A stretch of DNA of 10,054 bases from Bacteroidota bacterium (GCA_023412975.1 JAEZRB010000011.1:1-10054), one strand, 5' to 3'. Counted from the first letter of the stretch, positions 1 to 7,936 are shown. Notes: a model not told the origin generated them from the sequence alone. Program-made: numbers and translations.

Positions 1-476
1 GAGTAAGATCTCGGAAAACTTATCCAAACATCGGTAGTACCGCCAGATTTGATAGCGCCTGCCGTCATTCCACCCGCAAGTCTCGGTTCGAGTTTGTGTT
101 CGGGCTGTAGTTCGAACACGGCTCTTGTTCTATGCTTTTTTAATAATGCTGCGTCGAGTGAGCCGGTTAGCATTGCAGTATATGCTTTGTTGGGAACATA
201 GTCGAGAAGCTCTATACCGGCCTGTCTTAATTCGCTTTTTTCCTTTTCACCAGGTATGCTTTCAAATTGAATAATCATAAAGGATTTGCCGCCGGGACGT
301 CTTGCAAGGTTCAATTCCTCAATCTTTTCCCCGGAAATATTGGCAGCCGGGATAAATGAACCACTTTTCAGGGAGATACGATAGCGATCGCTATCTGGTA
401 CTTGCGCCTGCACCTGCACAGACAATAGACAGGCCCATAACAGGATAGCCATCAAAGGAACAGGATTGAATCTCAT
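1..476 (-). CDS. Exported S8 (subtilisin-like) serine peptidase, N-terminal part (partial)
   Basis: The first 158 residues are present; the rest lies beyond position 1. The ATG at 476 is followed by a typical signal peptide: R3, a hydrophobic stretch around residues 8-20 (LMAILLWACLLS), and a likely cleavage site near VQAQ (residues 22-25). The next 110 or so residues look like the inhibitor/chaperone prodomain found before the catalytic domain of Bacteroidota subtilases. It shows a beta-alpha-beta pattern, with KSFMIIQFESIPG, then an acidic/basic helix, then GIELLDYVPNKAYTAML, then AVFELQPEHKLEP. The Asp/His/Ser catalytic domain is outside the window, so the peptidase call rests only on resemblance of the propeptide region. 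The gene lies 52 bp downstream of mfd on the same strand and may be partly co-transcribed with it. No clear promoter box was found. Another protein class with an I9-like N-domain remains possible. Confidence 0.6.
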   Translation of the reverse strand, partial: MRFNPVPLMAILLWACLLSVQVQAQVPDSDRYRISLKSGSFIPAANISGEKIEELNLARRPGGKSFMIIQFESIPGEKEKSELRQAGIELLDYVPNKAYTAMLTGSLDAALLKKHRTRAVFELQPEHKLEPRLAGGMTAGAIKSGGTTDVWISFPRSY

Positions 477-488
477 AAGAAGTTAATA

Positions 489-506
489 TGTTATAAAAAT
501 ATAACA
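489..506. repeat. AT-rich inverted repeat between mfd and the S8 peptidase gene
   Basis: A perfect 7-bp inverted repeat, TGTTATA and TATAACA, is separated by AAAA. It lies 13 bp before the start codon of the minus-strand peptidase gene and 23 bp after the mfd stop. The stem has one G-C pair per arm and no U-tract follows it on the minus strand, so it is a poor intrinsic terminator. It could be an operator or simply part of an AT-rich promoter. The minus-strand stretch TATATTTT across it is one base away from the TAnnTTTG consensus. Confidence 0.25.
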
Positions 507-528
507 ATTAGCGCGAACTAGAATAAGC

Positions 529-3500
529 TTAGGCTGTAATTTCCTTTTCGGCGAAGCAGTATTGATGCAGACTATTTAGAAAACGCTTCATCTCATTCAT
601 TCCTTCTATTGGCTCTGCAATGAGCATGAATAACTTACCGGTTTGTTTCAATCTCGCCTTATTGGTACCGGTTTGAAGATAGTTGATGATATTATTGAAA
701 AGCGGTGATTCGAAATAATGTGAGTCGGGCCTGTTGATGAAATAACAACGCAGCGTACCCGATTTGAGCGACATCTTCTCAAAACCCAGATCAATTGCCA
801 GTTTCCTGCAGTTGTTCGTCGTAAACAGATCTTCCACCTGCGTGGGCACCGGACCAAAGCGATCAGAAAGTCCCTGGTGCATATTCCGTAGATCTTCTTC
901 GCTTTCGCAATTGTCGAGCCGCTGGTATAGCGACAGGCGTTCCGCAATACTTTCCACATAATCGTCGGGGATCAGTATCTCGAGATCGGTATCAATGGTG
1001 CAATCCTGTACATAGTCATCCTGCCGGGTTATTTCTTCTTTAAACAGGTCGCGGAACTCGGAGCGCTTCAATTCACGGATGGCTTCATCCAGAATTTTCT
1101 GGTACATTTCAAAACCGATCTCCGCCATAAACCCGCTTTGCTCGCCACCAAGCATATTCCCGGCACCGCGAATATCGAGGTCGCGCATGGCAATCTGGAA
1201 ACCGCTTCCCAATTCACTGTGCTGCTCCAGGGTCTGAAGTCGTTTCCTCGAGTCGCTGGGTAGGGTACTCATGGGCGGAGCTAACAGGTAACAAAAAGCT
1301 TTTTTATTACTACGCCCCACCCTGCCGCGCAGTTGGTGCAGGTCGCTCAGGCCAAACTGGTGAGCATTGTTGACGATAATGGTATTGACATTGGGTATAT
1401 CCACGCCGCTTTCAACGATATTAGTACAAACCAACACGTCGTATTTACGATCTATGAAATCAAGTATTCTTTTCTCCAGGTCATGGCCTTCCATTTGCCC
1501 ATGCGCATAACCAATACTCAGATCGGGACAAAGACCCTGTATGATCGACGCCATTTCGGCCAGTCCGCTGATACGATTATAAATCACAAACACCTGGCCA
1601 CCGCGTTCCGTTTCAAAATATACCGCATCACGTATATAATCCTGGTTGTAGACCTGTACTTCAGTCTGGATTGGTTGCCGGTTGGGAGGTGGTGTATTGA
1701 TAATACTCAGATCCCTGGCGCCCATCAGTGAAAACTGCAGGGTACGAGGAATGGGTGTTGCTGTAAGCGTGAGACAATCAACCGTGGTGCGCAGGGTCTT
1801 GATCTTCTCCTTGTGCCCTACTCCGAATTTTTGTTCTTCATCGATAACGAGAAGTCCAAGATCTTTGAATTTCACATCCTTTCCCAGGATACCATGCGTT
1901 CCGATTAATATATCGATCTTACCTTCCGCAAGTTTTTTTAGGGTCTCCTTTTTCTCCTTCGCCGTTTTGAAACGATTAATATAGTCAACCGTGACGGGGA
2001 AATCCTTCAAACGGTCGGTAAAGGTCTTGTAGTGTTGAAAAGCAAGAATGGTAGTTGGCACCAACACGGCGGCCTGTTTTCCATCCACGCAGGTTTTGAA
2101 GGCCGCCCTGATGGCAACTTCTGTTTTTCCAAATCCCACATCGCCGCAAACCAGCCGGTCCATAGGTGAAGCAGACTCCATATCTTTTTTTACATCCGCG
2201 GTGGCCTTACTCTGATCGGGAGTGTCTTCATATATAAACGAAGCTTCCAGTTCTGTTTGCAGGTAGTTATCGGGCGAATGAGCAAAGCCCTGCTGGGCTT
2301 TTCGCTGCGCATACAACTTGATCAGGTCGAAGGCAATTTCTTTTACTTTGGTCTTGGTTTTTTCCTTCAGTCTGTTCCATACATCACTGCCCAGCTTATT
2401 TACTTTCGGGACACTACCTTCCTTGCCGGTGTACTTGGCGATTTTATGTAGTGAGTTGATGTTTACATAAAGGATATCACTGTCTTTGTAAATAATACGG
2501 ACCGCTTCCTGTACTTTCCCGTTGGCTTCAATTTTTTGCAAGCCGCTGAATACGCCCACCCCATGATCAATATGGGTCACAAAATCTCCAGGCTGGAGTT
2601 CGCGTAGCATCCGCAGCGTTAAAGCCTTGTTCTTATTATATGCCTGCTTGACACGATACTTATGATACCGCTGGAACACCTGGTGATCGGTATAGCAAAC
2701 CAATTTGAGATCATGGTCAATATATCCTTCATGTATGGAGGTATTAACGGGGTTGAATACGATCTCCGCTTTCAGGTCGTCAAAAATTGTCTGTAGTCTT
2801 TCAAGCTGTTTCGGATTATCAGCAAACAGGTAAAGATTAAATCCTTTCGACTCCCAGGACTTCAGATCCCTGATCAATAATTCAAATTGCCGGTTGAAAG
2901 CGGGTTGCTCCCTGGTCGAAAAAGCAATGTTGAAAACCGAATCTTTATCCGGAAGTGTATTTGAATGGCCAAAAGAAATGATATGCCTGGCGGACAGTTC
3001 ATTTTCAAACTCCGCCGCTGTTATGAAATCGTCGGCATTGACCTGCTTTTTTACCAGTTTCTCATCTTCTTCCTGCTCTTTGTTCTTTGCAGACTGACCG
3101 CTCAATTGCTCGATCTCAATAAAGCCCCGCAATTCATCTTCACAATCGAGTAAACGTTCCCGGCAGAATTCATAATCTTCGAGCCAAACAACCGTGTTCC
3201 CCGGCAAAAACTCGAATAGTGAAATAGTATTACCGTCTTCGAATTGTGTATTTACATTGGGAATAATGCTAACCTGGAGTAATTTTCTTTCGCTCAACTG
3301 CGTTTCAGGATCAATGATGCGAATGGAATCGACATCATTTCCAAATAACTCAAGCCGGTAAGGTTTTTCATTACCATAAGAATAAATATCGAGGATACCC
3401 CCACGGATCGCAAACTGACCGGGCTCGTACACAAAATCGGTTCTTTCAAAGCCAAGATCAGCTAACTGCAACAGTAATTTCTCAACTTCGAGTGCATCAC

Positions 3501-3975
3501 CAGCCTTGATGCGGATAATATTGGAAGAAAGAACGCCGGGCACAATGGTTTTTTCAAACAAGGCTTCGGGGTAGGTCACCAGTATTTTCTTGTTGCCTCC
3601 CGCCGCTATTCTTGTTAGTGCCTCAGTCCTTAACATCACATGCGAAGAATTCAACAGGCGATAATTCTTCCGGTTTTTAAACGAGGAGGGAAAATAAAAT
3701 ATATCCAGGGCGCCGGTAATATTTTCAAGTGTGTTGTGAAAATAAGCCGCTTCCTCGGCATCATTTAAAATGATCAGGTGATTGAGCTGCTGGGCTTGAG
3801 GATGCAGAAAGGTCGAGGCCGCTACAAAGACGGAAGAGCTTCCAAGCAGACCCTCCAGGTGTATTTTCTGCGGTAGATTTTCAGGCTCGCCGGCGATTGA
3901 AGGCATAGCGATCCTGTTCGCCAGTTGAAAAAGGCGGGGATCATCCTGATACCTTTGCAACAATTCCTGAATCAT
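529..3975 (-). CDS. mfd: Transcription-repair coupling factor Mfd
   Basis: Mfd is the cytoplasmic ATP-dependent DNA translocase that pushes stalled RNA polymerase off damaged DNA and recruits UvrA. The 1148-residue length is normal. Domains in order: a UvrB-like N-terminal module (about 1-330) with degenerate Walker A region GLLGSSS near 43 and RGGILDIYS near 191; an acidic/basic linker (about 294-312); the RNA-polymerase-interacting CarD-like domain beginning near 461 (LQPGDFVTHIDHGVGVF); and the RecG-like helicase core. The core shows Walker A GDVGFGKTE (611-619), DEEQ box (712-715), TATPIPRTL (738-746) and RGRVGR (883-888). The translocation/RecG-like motif GAGNMLGGEQSG follows (937-948), then the C-terminal UvrA-masking domain (about 1000-1148). 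I chose the ATG at 3975. An in-frame TTG at 3990 would add five residues, but it lies inside a promoter-like TACTTTTG box. The gene looks intact, with no frameshift. Confidence 0.97.
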   Translation of the reverse strand: MIQELLQRYQDDPRLFQLANRIAMPSIAGEPENLPQKIHLEGLLGSSSVFVAASTFLHPQAQQLNHLIILNDAEEAAYFHNTLENITGALDIFYFPSSFKNRKNYRLLNSSHVMLRTEALTRIAAGGNKKILVTYPEALFEKTIVPGVLSSNIIRIKAGDALEVEKLLLQLADLGFERTDFVYEPGQFAIRGGILDIYSYGNEKPYRLELFGNDVDSIRIIDPETQLSERKLLQVSIIPNVNTQFEDGNTISLFEFLPGNTVVWLEDYEFCRERLLDCEDELRGFIEIEQLSGQSAKNKEQEEDEKLVKKQVNADDFITAAEFENELSARHIISFGHSNTLPDKDSVFNIAFSTREQPAFNRQFELLIRDLKSWESKGFNLYLFADNPKQLERLQTIFDDLKAEIVFNPVNTSIHEGYIDHDLKLVCYTDHQVFQRYHKYRVKQAYNKNKALTLRMLRELQPGDFVTHIDHGVGVFSGLQKIEANGKVQEAVRIIYKDSDILYVNINSLHKIAKYTGKEGSVPKVNKLGSDVWNRLKEKTKTKVKEIAFDLIKLYAQRKAQQGFAHSPDNYLQTELEASFIYEDTPDQSKATADVKKDMESASPMDRLVCGDVGFGKTEVAIRAAFKTCVDGKQAAVLVPTTILAFQHYKTFTDRLKDFPVTVDYINRFKTAKEKKETLKKLAEGKIDILIGTHGILGKDVKFKDLGLLVIDEEQKFGVGHKEKIKTLRTTVDCLTLTATPIPRTLQFSLMGARDLSIINTPPPNRQPIQTEVQVYNQDYIRDAVYFETERGGQVFVIYNRISGLAEMASIIQGLCPDLSIGYAHGQMEGHDLEKRILDFIDRKYDVLVCTNIVESGVDIPNVNTIIVNNAHQFGLSDLHQLRGRVGRSNKKAFCYLLAPPMSTLPSDSRKRLQTLEQHSELGSGFQIAMRDLDIRGAGNMLGGEQSGFMAEIGFEMYQKILDEAIRELKRSEFRDLFKEEITRQDDYVQDCTIDTDLEILIPDDYVESIAERLSLYQRLDNCESEEDLRNMHQGLSDRFGPVPTQVEDLFTTNNCRKLAIDLGFEKMSLKSGTLRCYFINRPDSHYFESPLFNNIINYLQTGTNKARLKQTGKLFMLIAEPIEGMNEMKRFLNSLHQYCFAEKEITA

Positions 3976-3987
3976 AATTCCGCCCTG

Positions 3988-3995
3988 CAAAAGTA
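3988..3995 (-). promoter_or_regulatory. Candidate Bacteroidota -7 box of mfd
   Basis: On the minus strand TACTTTTG matches TAnnTTTG, the -7 element recognised by the primary sigma factor of Bacteroidota. It ends 12 bp before the mfd ATG, so the predicted leader is only about 8 nt. A TTTG that could act as -33 lies 27 bp upstream of the box, further than the usual spacing, so only the -7 half is well supported. A GATGTT-A-AACATC inverted repeat at 4034-4046 lies further upstream and could be an operator, but it may be chance. Confidence 0.45.
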
Positions 3996-4088
3996 CGATT
4001 AAGCCCGCAGAATATTTTCGCTCAAAGTCAATTGATGTTAAACATCGTCTTAAAATTCATGCAAATCGTGGCTGATTACTCAAAAATG

Positions 4089-4122
4089 AAACAAGCCCGG
4101 GTGTTTATGACCGGGCTTGTTT
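4089..4122 (-). terminator. Strong rho-independent terminator of the small exported-protein gene
   Basis: A perfect 12-bp stem, AAACAAGCCCGG paired with CCGGGCTTGTTT, closes a 10-nt loop (4101-4110). On the minus strand it is followed by TTTCATTTTT; on the plus strand by a T run reaching 4125, so it could work both ways. It begins 23 bp after the stop codon of the minus-strand gene ending at 4146 and lies upstream of mfd. Its evident job is to separate that gene from mfd. Confidence 0.88.
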
Positions 4123-4145
4123 TTTAAACATTTATAAGATAAATG

Positions 4146-4460
4146 TTATTGCTGCAAAACTACTTCGCCTACATCCAGGGGCTGACCTTCCTTTACTTCA
4201 AGGTTTTCGAGTGTTACATCTTTATATGGATCTTTCGCGTCGACAACCACTCTATAGGTGCCGGGTTTTACCTCAATGGTGAATGCACCACCACTGACCG
4301 TTCCTTTTGTAGAATCGGAAGCGCCATAAGCCCACACGGCTTCCGCTCCATCAGCAGGTGTTACCTTACCTGTGATAGACGACTGATTGACGGTTGTAAA
4401 TGCAAACAAACCGGCAAGGGAAGCTGCAACTATTCCGCATGTTAAGATACTCTTCTTCAT
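4146..4460 (-). CDS. Small exported carboxypeptidase-regulatory-like domain protein
   Basis: This is a 104-residue protein with a clear signal peptide: MKKS, a hydrophobic core (about residues 6-22, ILTCGIVAASLAGLFAF), then polar TTVNQSS. The mature part (about 28-104) is one small beta-sandwich resembling the carboxypeptidase regulatory-like / transthyretin-like fold. It shows ITGKVTPADGAEAVWA, then GGAFTIEVKPGTYRVVVDA, then KDPYKDVTLENLEV, ending in DVGEVVLQQ. In Bacteroidota such domains usually sit at the N-terminus of TonB-dependent transporters or in surface proteins; here the domain stands alone. No catalytic residues are recognised. It probably acts in the periplasm or at the cell surface, with unknown ligand. 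It is monocistronic: a strong terminator follows, and the upstream neighbour is divergent. Residue C8 lies inside the hydrophobic core rather than in a lipobox, so I do not call it a lipoprotein. Confidence 0.85.
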   Translation of the reverse strand: MKKSILTCGIVAASLAGLFAFTTVNQSSITGKVTPADGAEAVWAYGASDSTKGTVSGGAFTIEVKPGTYRVVVDAKDPYKDVTLENLEVKEGQPLDVGEVVLQQ

Positions 4461-4660
4461 GATTAGAGATTTTATGGTTATAAAAATGATACGTGTTCAT
4501 TCTCATAAACCGATAGCGTAGGTTGCCGGATGCCCCTGAAAAACCAACTACTATGCCAACACGCTTTTTTGTGGAAAACAAGCAAAATCTCAGATAAAAC
4601 AGTATCGAGTATTTTGCCGGATTCAGCATCTGTTTAGTAACTTCCGTTAAATTAATTGCA

Positions 4661-5377
4661 ATGGCCATACAACCCTGGCGAACCGGGAAGGTAGTACGTA
4701 TTGAAAATGAAACTCCTAACACCCGGCGCTATTGGATCGAAATTCCCGAACTCAGCTCTTTTGATTTTGAACCTGGTCAGTTTGTGACCCTTGACCTCCC
4801 CATTCACGAAAAGCCAAACAAGCGCTGGCGCAGCTATTCAATAGCGAGCTGGCCAGATGGCACCAATGTTTTCGAACTGGTGATCGTCCTGGTGGAAGAT
4901 GGACTTGGCACTCCCTGGATTTTTGAAAATGTTAAAGTAGGTAGCGAACTCATTCTTCGTGGGCCTCAGGGAGTATTTGTATTACGCGAAGAAAATCTGC
5001 AGAAAGATCTTTTCCTTATCTGTACCGGTACCGGTATCGCTCCTTTCCGTAGTATGGTACATCATATCTACCGGCACAATATACCACACAAGGATATCCA
5101 TATCATCTTTGGGAGTCGTACAAAACAGGATATTTTATACTATGATGAATTGAGAAGTCTGCCACTGGAGCATTATCATTACCTGCCTACGTTGTCACGA
5201 GAAGAATGGGAAGGCAAAAAAGGTTATGTGCATGCCATCTATGAAGAACTTTGCTGCAATAAACAGGATGCCAGTTTCTTTCTTTGTGGTTGGAAAAACA
5301 TGATCGACGAAGCCAAGCAACGGATTTTGGCCATGGGCTACGACAGGAAGGCCATTCACCAGGAACTATATGGATAA
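4661..5377 (+). CDS. FAD/NAD(P)-binding ferredoxin-reductase-type oxidoreductase
   Basis: This 238-residue protein is a bare two-domain flavoprotein of the ferredoxin-NADP reductase superfamily. The N-terminal FAD barrel (about 5-108) carries PGQFVTLDLP (38-47), the flavin-binding RSYS motif (57-60) and GPQG (101-104). The C-terminal nucleotide domain (about 113-238) carries CTGTGIAPFRSM (121-132), FGSRTKQDILYYDEL and FLCGW (207-211), and ends in ELYG. There is no 2Fe-2S ferredoxin domain, globin or membrane segment, and no signal peptide. It should therefore be a cytoplasmic electron shuttle between NAD(P)H and a separately encoded ferredoxin, flavodoxin or oxygenase. No partner is adjacent, so substrate and physiological role cannot be assigned. 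The ATG at 4661 is the natural start, since the conserved fold begins a few residues later. The gene is convergent with glyS, with 73 bp between the stop codons and no clear terminator there. Confidence 0.9.
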   Translation: MAIQPWRTGKVVRIENETPNTRRYWIEIPELSSFDFEPGQFVTLDLPIHEKPNKRWRSYSIASWPDGTNVFELVIVLVEDGLGTPWIFENVKVGSELILRGPQGVFVLREENLQKDLFLICTGTGIAPFRSMVHHIYRHNIPHKDIHIIFGSRTKQDILYYDELRSLPLEHYHYLPTLSREEWEGKKGYVHAIYEELCCNKQDASFFLCGWKNMIDEAKQRILAMGYDRKAIHQELYG

Positions 5378-5450
5378 TGATGCTTAATAAGCTATTCACT
5401 TCTATAACTTTTAAATCTTCCCGTCTTCTTTCCTTCCCGGCAAGAAAAAC

Positions 5451-6917
5451 TTATATCTTACTATTTACAATCTCCCGGAGCCTGTCCGCCGGTACCCTTT
5501 CCTGCTCCATACTATCGCGGTACCGGATTGTGACGGTGTTGTCTTCTTTGGTTTGGTGATCAACCGTCACACAAAATGGCGTACCCAGCGCATCCATCCG
5601 GCGATAACGTTTACCTATAGCATCTTTTTCTTCATAGAAGCAGCGGAAATGTGGCTGGCAATCTTCCATGATTTTTTTCGCTATATCAGGCAGACCATCT
5701 TTTTTTACCAATGGGAAAATGGCCAATTTAACCGGTGCCAGTTTTGCCGGTAGTCTCAATACCACACGGCTATCTGGCTTATCAGGTGTGCTCAGATCCT
5801 GCTCCTCGTAGGCATGACTAATTACCAGTAAGAACATTCGGTCGAGACCAATAGATGTTTCGATCACATAAGGAATATAATTGCCATAAGGTTTACCTGT
5901 CGCCGGATCGATATCATTATCAAAATAGTTTTGCTTTTTACGGCTATACTCCTGGTGCTGTTTTAAATCGAAATCACTGCGGGAATGTATGCCCTCCACT
6001 TCTTTAAACCCAATTGGGAATTCAAACTCGATATCACAGGCTTCCTTGGCATAATGCGCCAGTTTCACATGGTCATGGTAGCGATATTTATCAGCTGGCA
6101 AGCCCAGACTGAGATGCCATTTCAAACGCTCCTCTTTCCAATAGCGATACCATTCGCCTGCTGTACCCGGGCGTACAAAGAACTGCATCTCCATTTGTTC
6201 AAACTCGCGCATCCTGAATACAAACTGCCTGGCCACGATCTCGTTTCTGAAAGCTTTACCGATCTGTGCGATACCAAACGGAACCCTCATCCTGCCTGTT
6301 TTCTGCACATTCAAAAAGTTTACAAAGATGCCCTGTGCCGTTTCAGGGCGCAGGTACACTTTGTTGTCTTCATCTTCTGATGAAGAAGTAGAACCAAATT
6401 CAGTTGAGAACATCAGGTTAAACTGGCGGATATCCGTCCAGTTAGTAGTGCCGCTTATGGCGCATTTTATATTGCGGTCTACGATCAGTTGTTTCAAGCC
6501 CGCGAAATCGTCTTTCGACAATAAAAGATCCATCTCTTCCAGCATACCCTTTGCTTCATCGAGCCGGCCTTCCGCTTCGAGTAGTTCAGCATGTGCCTCT
6601 ATCAGGTGATCCACACGATAACGCTTTTTGCTGTCTTTGTTGTCGATCATGGGATCGTTGAAATTGTCCACGTGACCTGAAGCTTTCCAGGTTGTCGGGT
6701 GCATAAATATGGCCGCGTCAATGCCTACCACATCATCACGCAACTGCGTCATGCTTTTCCACCAATAGTCCTTAATATTTTTCTTCAATTCACTACCCCA
6801 CTGGCCATAATCGTAAACAGCCTGCAATCCATCATAGATCTCGCTGCTGGGGAAAATAAAACCGTATTCTTTACAATGCGAAATGATCGCCTGGAACTTG
6901 TTGGTATCGTTTGCCAT
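5451..6917 (-). CDS. glyS: Glycine--tRNA ligase (class II, single-chain dimeric type)
   Basis: This enzyme attaches glycine to tRNA-Gly using ATP in the cytoplasm. The 488 residues match the dimeric class II type (eukaryote/archaea/Thermus-like), not the tetrameric alpha2-beta2 enzyme of E. coli. Visible signatures are YGFIFPSSEIYDGLQAVYDYG near the N-terminus, RPETAQGIFVNF (190-201), class II motif 2 as FRNEI (223-227) plus FRMREFEQMEMQFF (234-247), and motif 3 ETSIGLDRMFLL (353-364). The anticodon-binding domain runs from about 385 to 488, with KLAPVKLAIFPLV and DALGTPFCVTVD. I chose the ATG at 6917; an in-frame TTG at 6926 falls inside a TACTTTTG promoter-like box. It is the last gene of a minus-strand run with the YihY/BrkB gene (59 bp upstream) and the MazG-like gene. 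Confidence 0.97.
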   Translation of the reverse strand: MANDTNKFQAIISHCKEYGFIFPSSEIYDGLQAVYDYGQWGSELKKNIKDYWWKSMTQLRDDVVGIDAAIFMHPTTWKASGHVDNFNDPMIDNKDSKKRYRVDHLIEAHAELLEAEGRLDEAKGMLEEMDLLLSKDDFAGLKQLIVDRNIKCAISGTTNWTDIRQFNLMFSTEFGSTSSSEDEDNKVYLRPETAQGIFVNFLNVQKTGRMRVPFGIAQIGKAFRNEIVARQFVFRMREFEQMEMQFFVRPGTAGEWYRYWKEERLKWHLSLGLPADKYRYHDHVKLAHYAKEACDIEFEFPIGFKEVEGIHSRSDFDLKQHQEYSRKKQNYFDNDIDPATGKPYGNYIPYVIETSIGLDRMFLLVISHAYEEQDLSTPDKPDSRVVLRLPAKLAPVKLAIFPLVKKDGLPDIAKKIMEDCQPHFRCFYEEKDAIGKRYRRMDALGTPFCVTVDHQTKEDNTVTIRYRDSMEQERVPADRLREIVNSKI

Positions 6918-6923
6918 AGGGCG

Positions 6924-6931
6924 CAAAAGTA
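6924..6931 (-). promoter_or_regulatory. Candidate Bacteroidota -7 box of glyS
   Basis: On the minus strand TACTTTTG matches TAnnTTTG exactly and shares the 9-mer TACTTTTGC with the mfd box. Only 6 bp separate it from the glyS ATG at 6917. A transcript starting at the usual distance would be leaderless or nearly so. No TTTG is seen at the -33 position. The box lies in the 59-bp gap after the YihY/BrkB gene, which suggests glyS can be transcribed independently of the upstream genes. Confidence 0.45.
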
Positions 6932-6976
6932 AGAAGTCTGCACTAATGAATAGCCGGACACAGGACTAAAAACAGG

Positions 6977-7936
6977 CTAACAGGTGGTACTATCATTATT
7001 TCTTTTGGCAATATTGGTTTCCTGCAGGTCTTTATTGGCAGGTACCTCCACCTCCTCCACCCATACGGCATACTTACTGGGATATATGCGGGAGCCGGAA
7101 CATACAGCATAGCCGTGTGTAAATGCTGCGCCAAAATAAAGGATGGTAGCAGAATAATATACCCACAAAAGGATGACAATTACCGAGCCCGCGGCTCCAT
7201 ATGCCGATGACATCCGGTTATTTCCGAGGTAATAGCTGATCAGGTATTTCCCAACCATAAATAAAATGGCTGTGGCAAAGGCGCCGGCCTTTACATGTCG
7301 CCACTTTATCCGGGCATCAGGCAGTACTTTAAAAATTAATCCAAACAATAAGGCCGTCATCAGAAATGTGACCAGCAGGTTTACTGAATAAGCGAGTATG
7401 ACCTGCGTATCCGGAAAGAGTTGCGTGAGCCGTTGGAGCAATGCATCCAAGATACCATTCAGGACCAGCGATACCAGCAACAAAAAACCCAGGGAGATGA
7501 TCATCGAAAAAGATAAAAGCCGGTTGATGATCAGCCTCAGCAACCCACGACCCTTGCGGGGCTTGGATTTCAACCACCATATTCTATTGATAGAATCCTG
7601 TATCTCACCAAACACGCTGGTAGCGCCAACGATCACGGTGGCAAGGCCGATGATTGTTGCCAGGTTGCCTTCGCCCGATAAAGTAGCATTGCGGATCGTT
7701 TGCTGGATCTGGGTAGCCGCTTCCGCACCTACCAGGCTTGAGATTTGTCCATAGACAGAGCCCTGTACAGCCTGCTGACCATAGAATACTTCGATCACCC
7801 AGACTATAATTATCACAAGTCCGGGCAGAGAGAACACGGTATAATAAGCCAGGGCTGCGCTCAATTTCATGAGCTTGAGCTCAAACAAAGCCACAAATGC
7901 ATGCTTAATACTTTTCCAGATCAGCTTTAAAGGCAT
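6977..7936 (-). CDS. YihY/virulence factor BrkB family inner-membrane protein
   Basis: A 319-residue polytopic membrane protein of the YihY/BrkB family. Six hydrophobic segments are visible: about 26-50 (start SAALAYYTVFSLPG), 92-112, 140-163, 178-204, 216-237 and 246-274. Family landmarks are the SAALAYYT...PG block in the first segment, GATSVFGEIQDSINRIW (104-120), LPDARIKWRHVKAGA (205-219) and YGAAGSVIVILLWVYYSA (246-263). A hydrophilic tail of about 40 residues follows (YPSKYAVWVEEVEVPANKD onward) and is probably cytoplasmic. The biochemical role of the family is not settled: it was once annotated as ribonuclease BN in error, and transport or envelope roles have been suggested. The ATG at 7936 places the amphipathic N-terminus normally. 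It is separated from the MazG-like gene upstream by 31 bp and from glyS by 59 bp, consistent with co-transcription. Confidence 0.93.
   Translation of the reverse strand: MPLKLIWKSIKHAFVALFELKLMKLSAALAYYTVFSLPGLVIIIVWVIEVFYGQQAVQGSVYGQISSLVGAEAATQIQQTIRNATLSGEGNLATIIGLATVIVGATSVFGEIQDSINRIWWLKSKPRKGRGLLRLIINRLLSFSMIISLGFLLLVSLVLNGILDALLQRLTQLFPDTQVILAYSVNLLVTFLMTALLFGLIFKVLPDARIKWRHVKAGAFATAILFMVGKYLISYYLGNNRMSSAYGAAGSVIVILLWVYYSATILYFGAAFTHGYAVCSGSRIYPSKYAVWVEEVEVPANKDLQETNIAKRNNDSTTC

Noticed and set aside
1333..1731. 132-codon plus-strand open frame inside mfd.
   Set aside because: It is antisense to the conserved helicase core of Mfd, has no recognisable family, and is one of several such shadows.
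3976..3990. Five-residue N-terminal extension of Mfd from a TTG start at 3990.
   Set aside because: The TTG lies inside a TACTTTTG promoter-like box, and the ATG at 3975 gives the normal Mfd N-terminus.
4461..4660. Possible promoters or small RNA in the 200-bp divergent gap.
   Set aside because: Sequences such as TATCATTTT (minus) and TATTTTG (plus) resemble the -7 box but have wrong spacing or missing bases; nothing strong enough to annotate. Both promoters presumably lie here.
4366..4722. 118-codon minus-strand open frame across the divergent gap.
   Set aside because: It overlaps the exported small protein on the same strand in another frame, plus the start of the FAD reductase, and its translation has no recognisable domain or sensible composition.
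5378..5450. Possible terminator between the convergent FAD reductase and glyS genes.
   Set aside because: No stem longer than a few base pairs followed by a T run was found; only a short CTTAATAAG palindrome is present.
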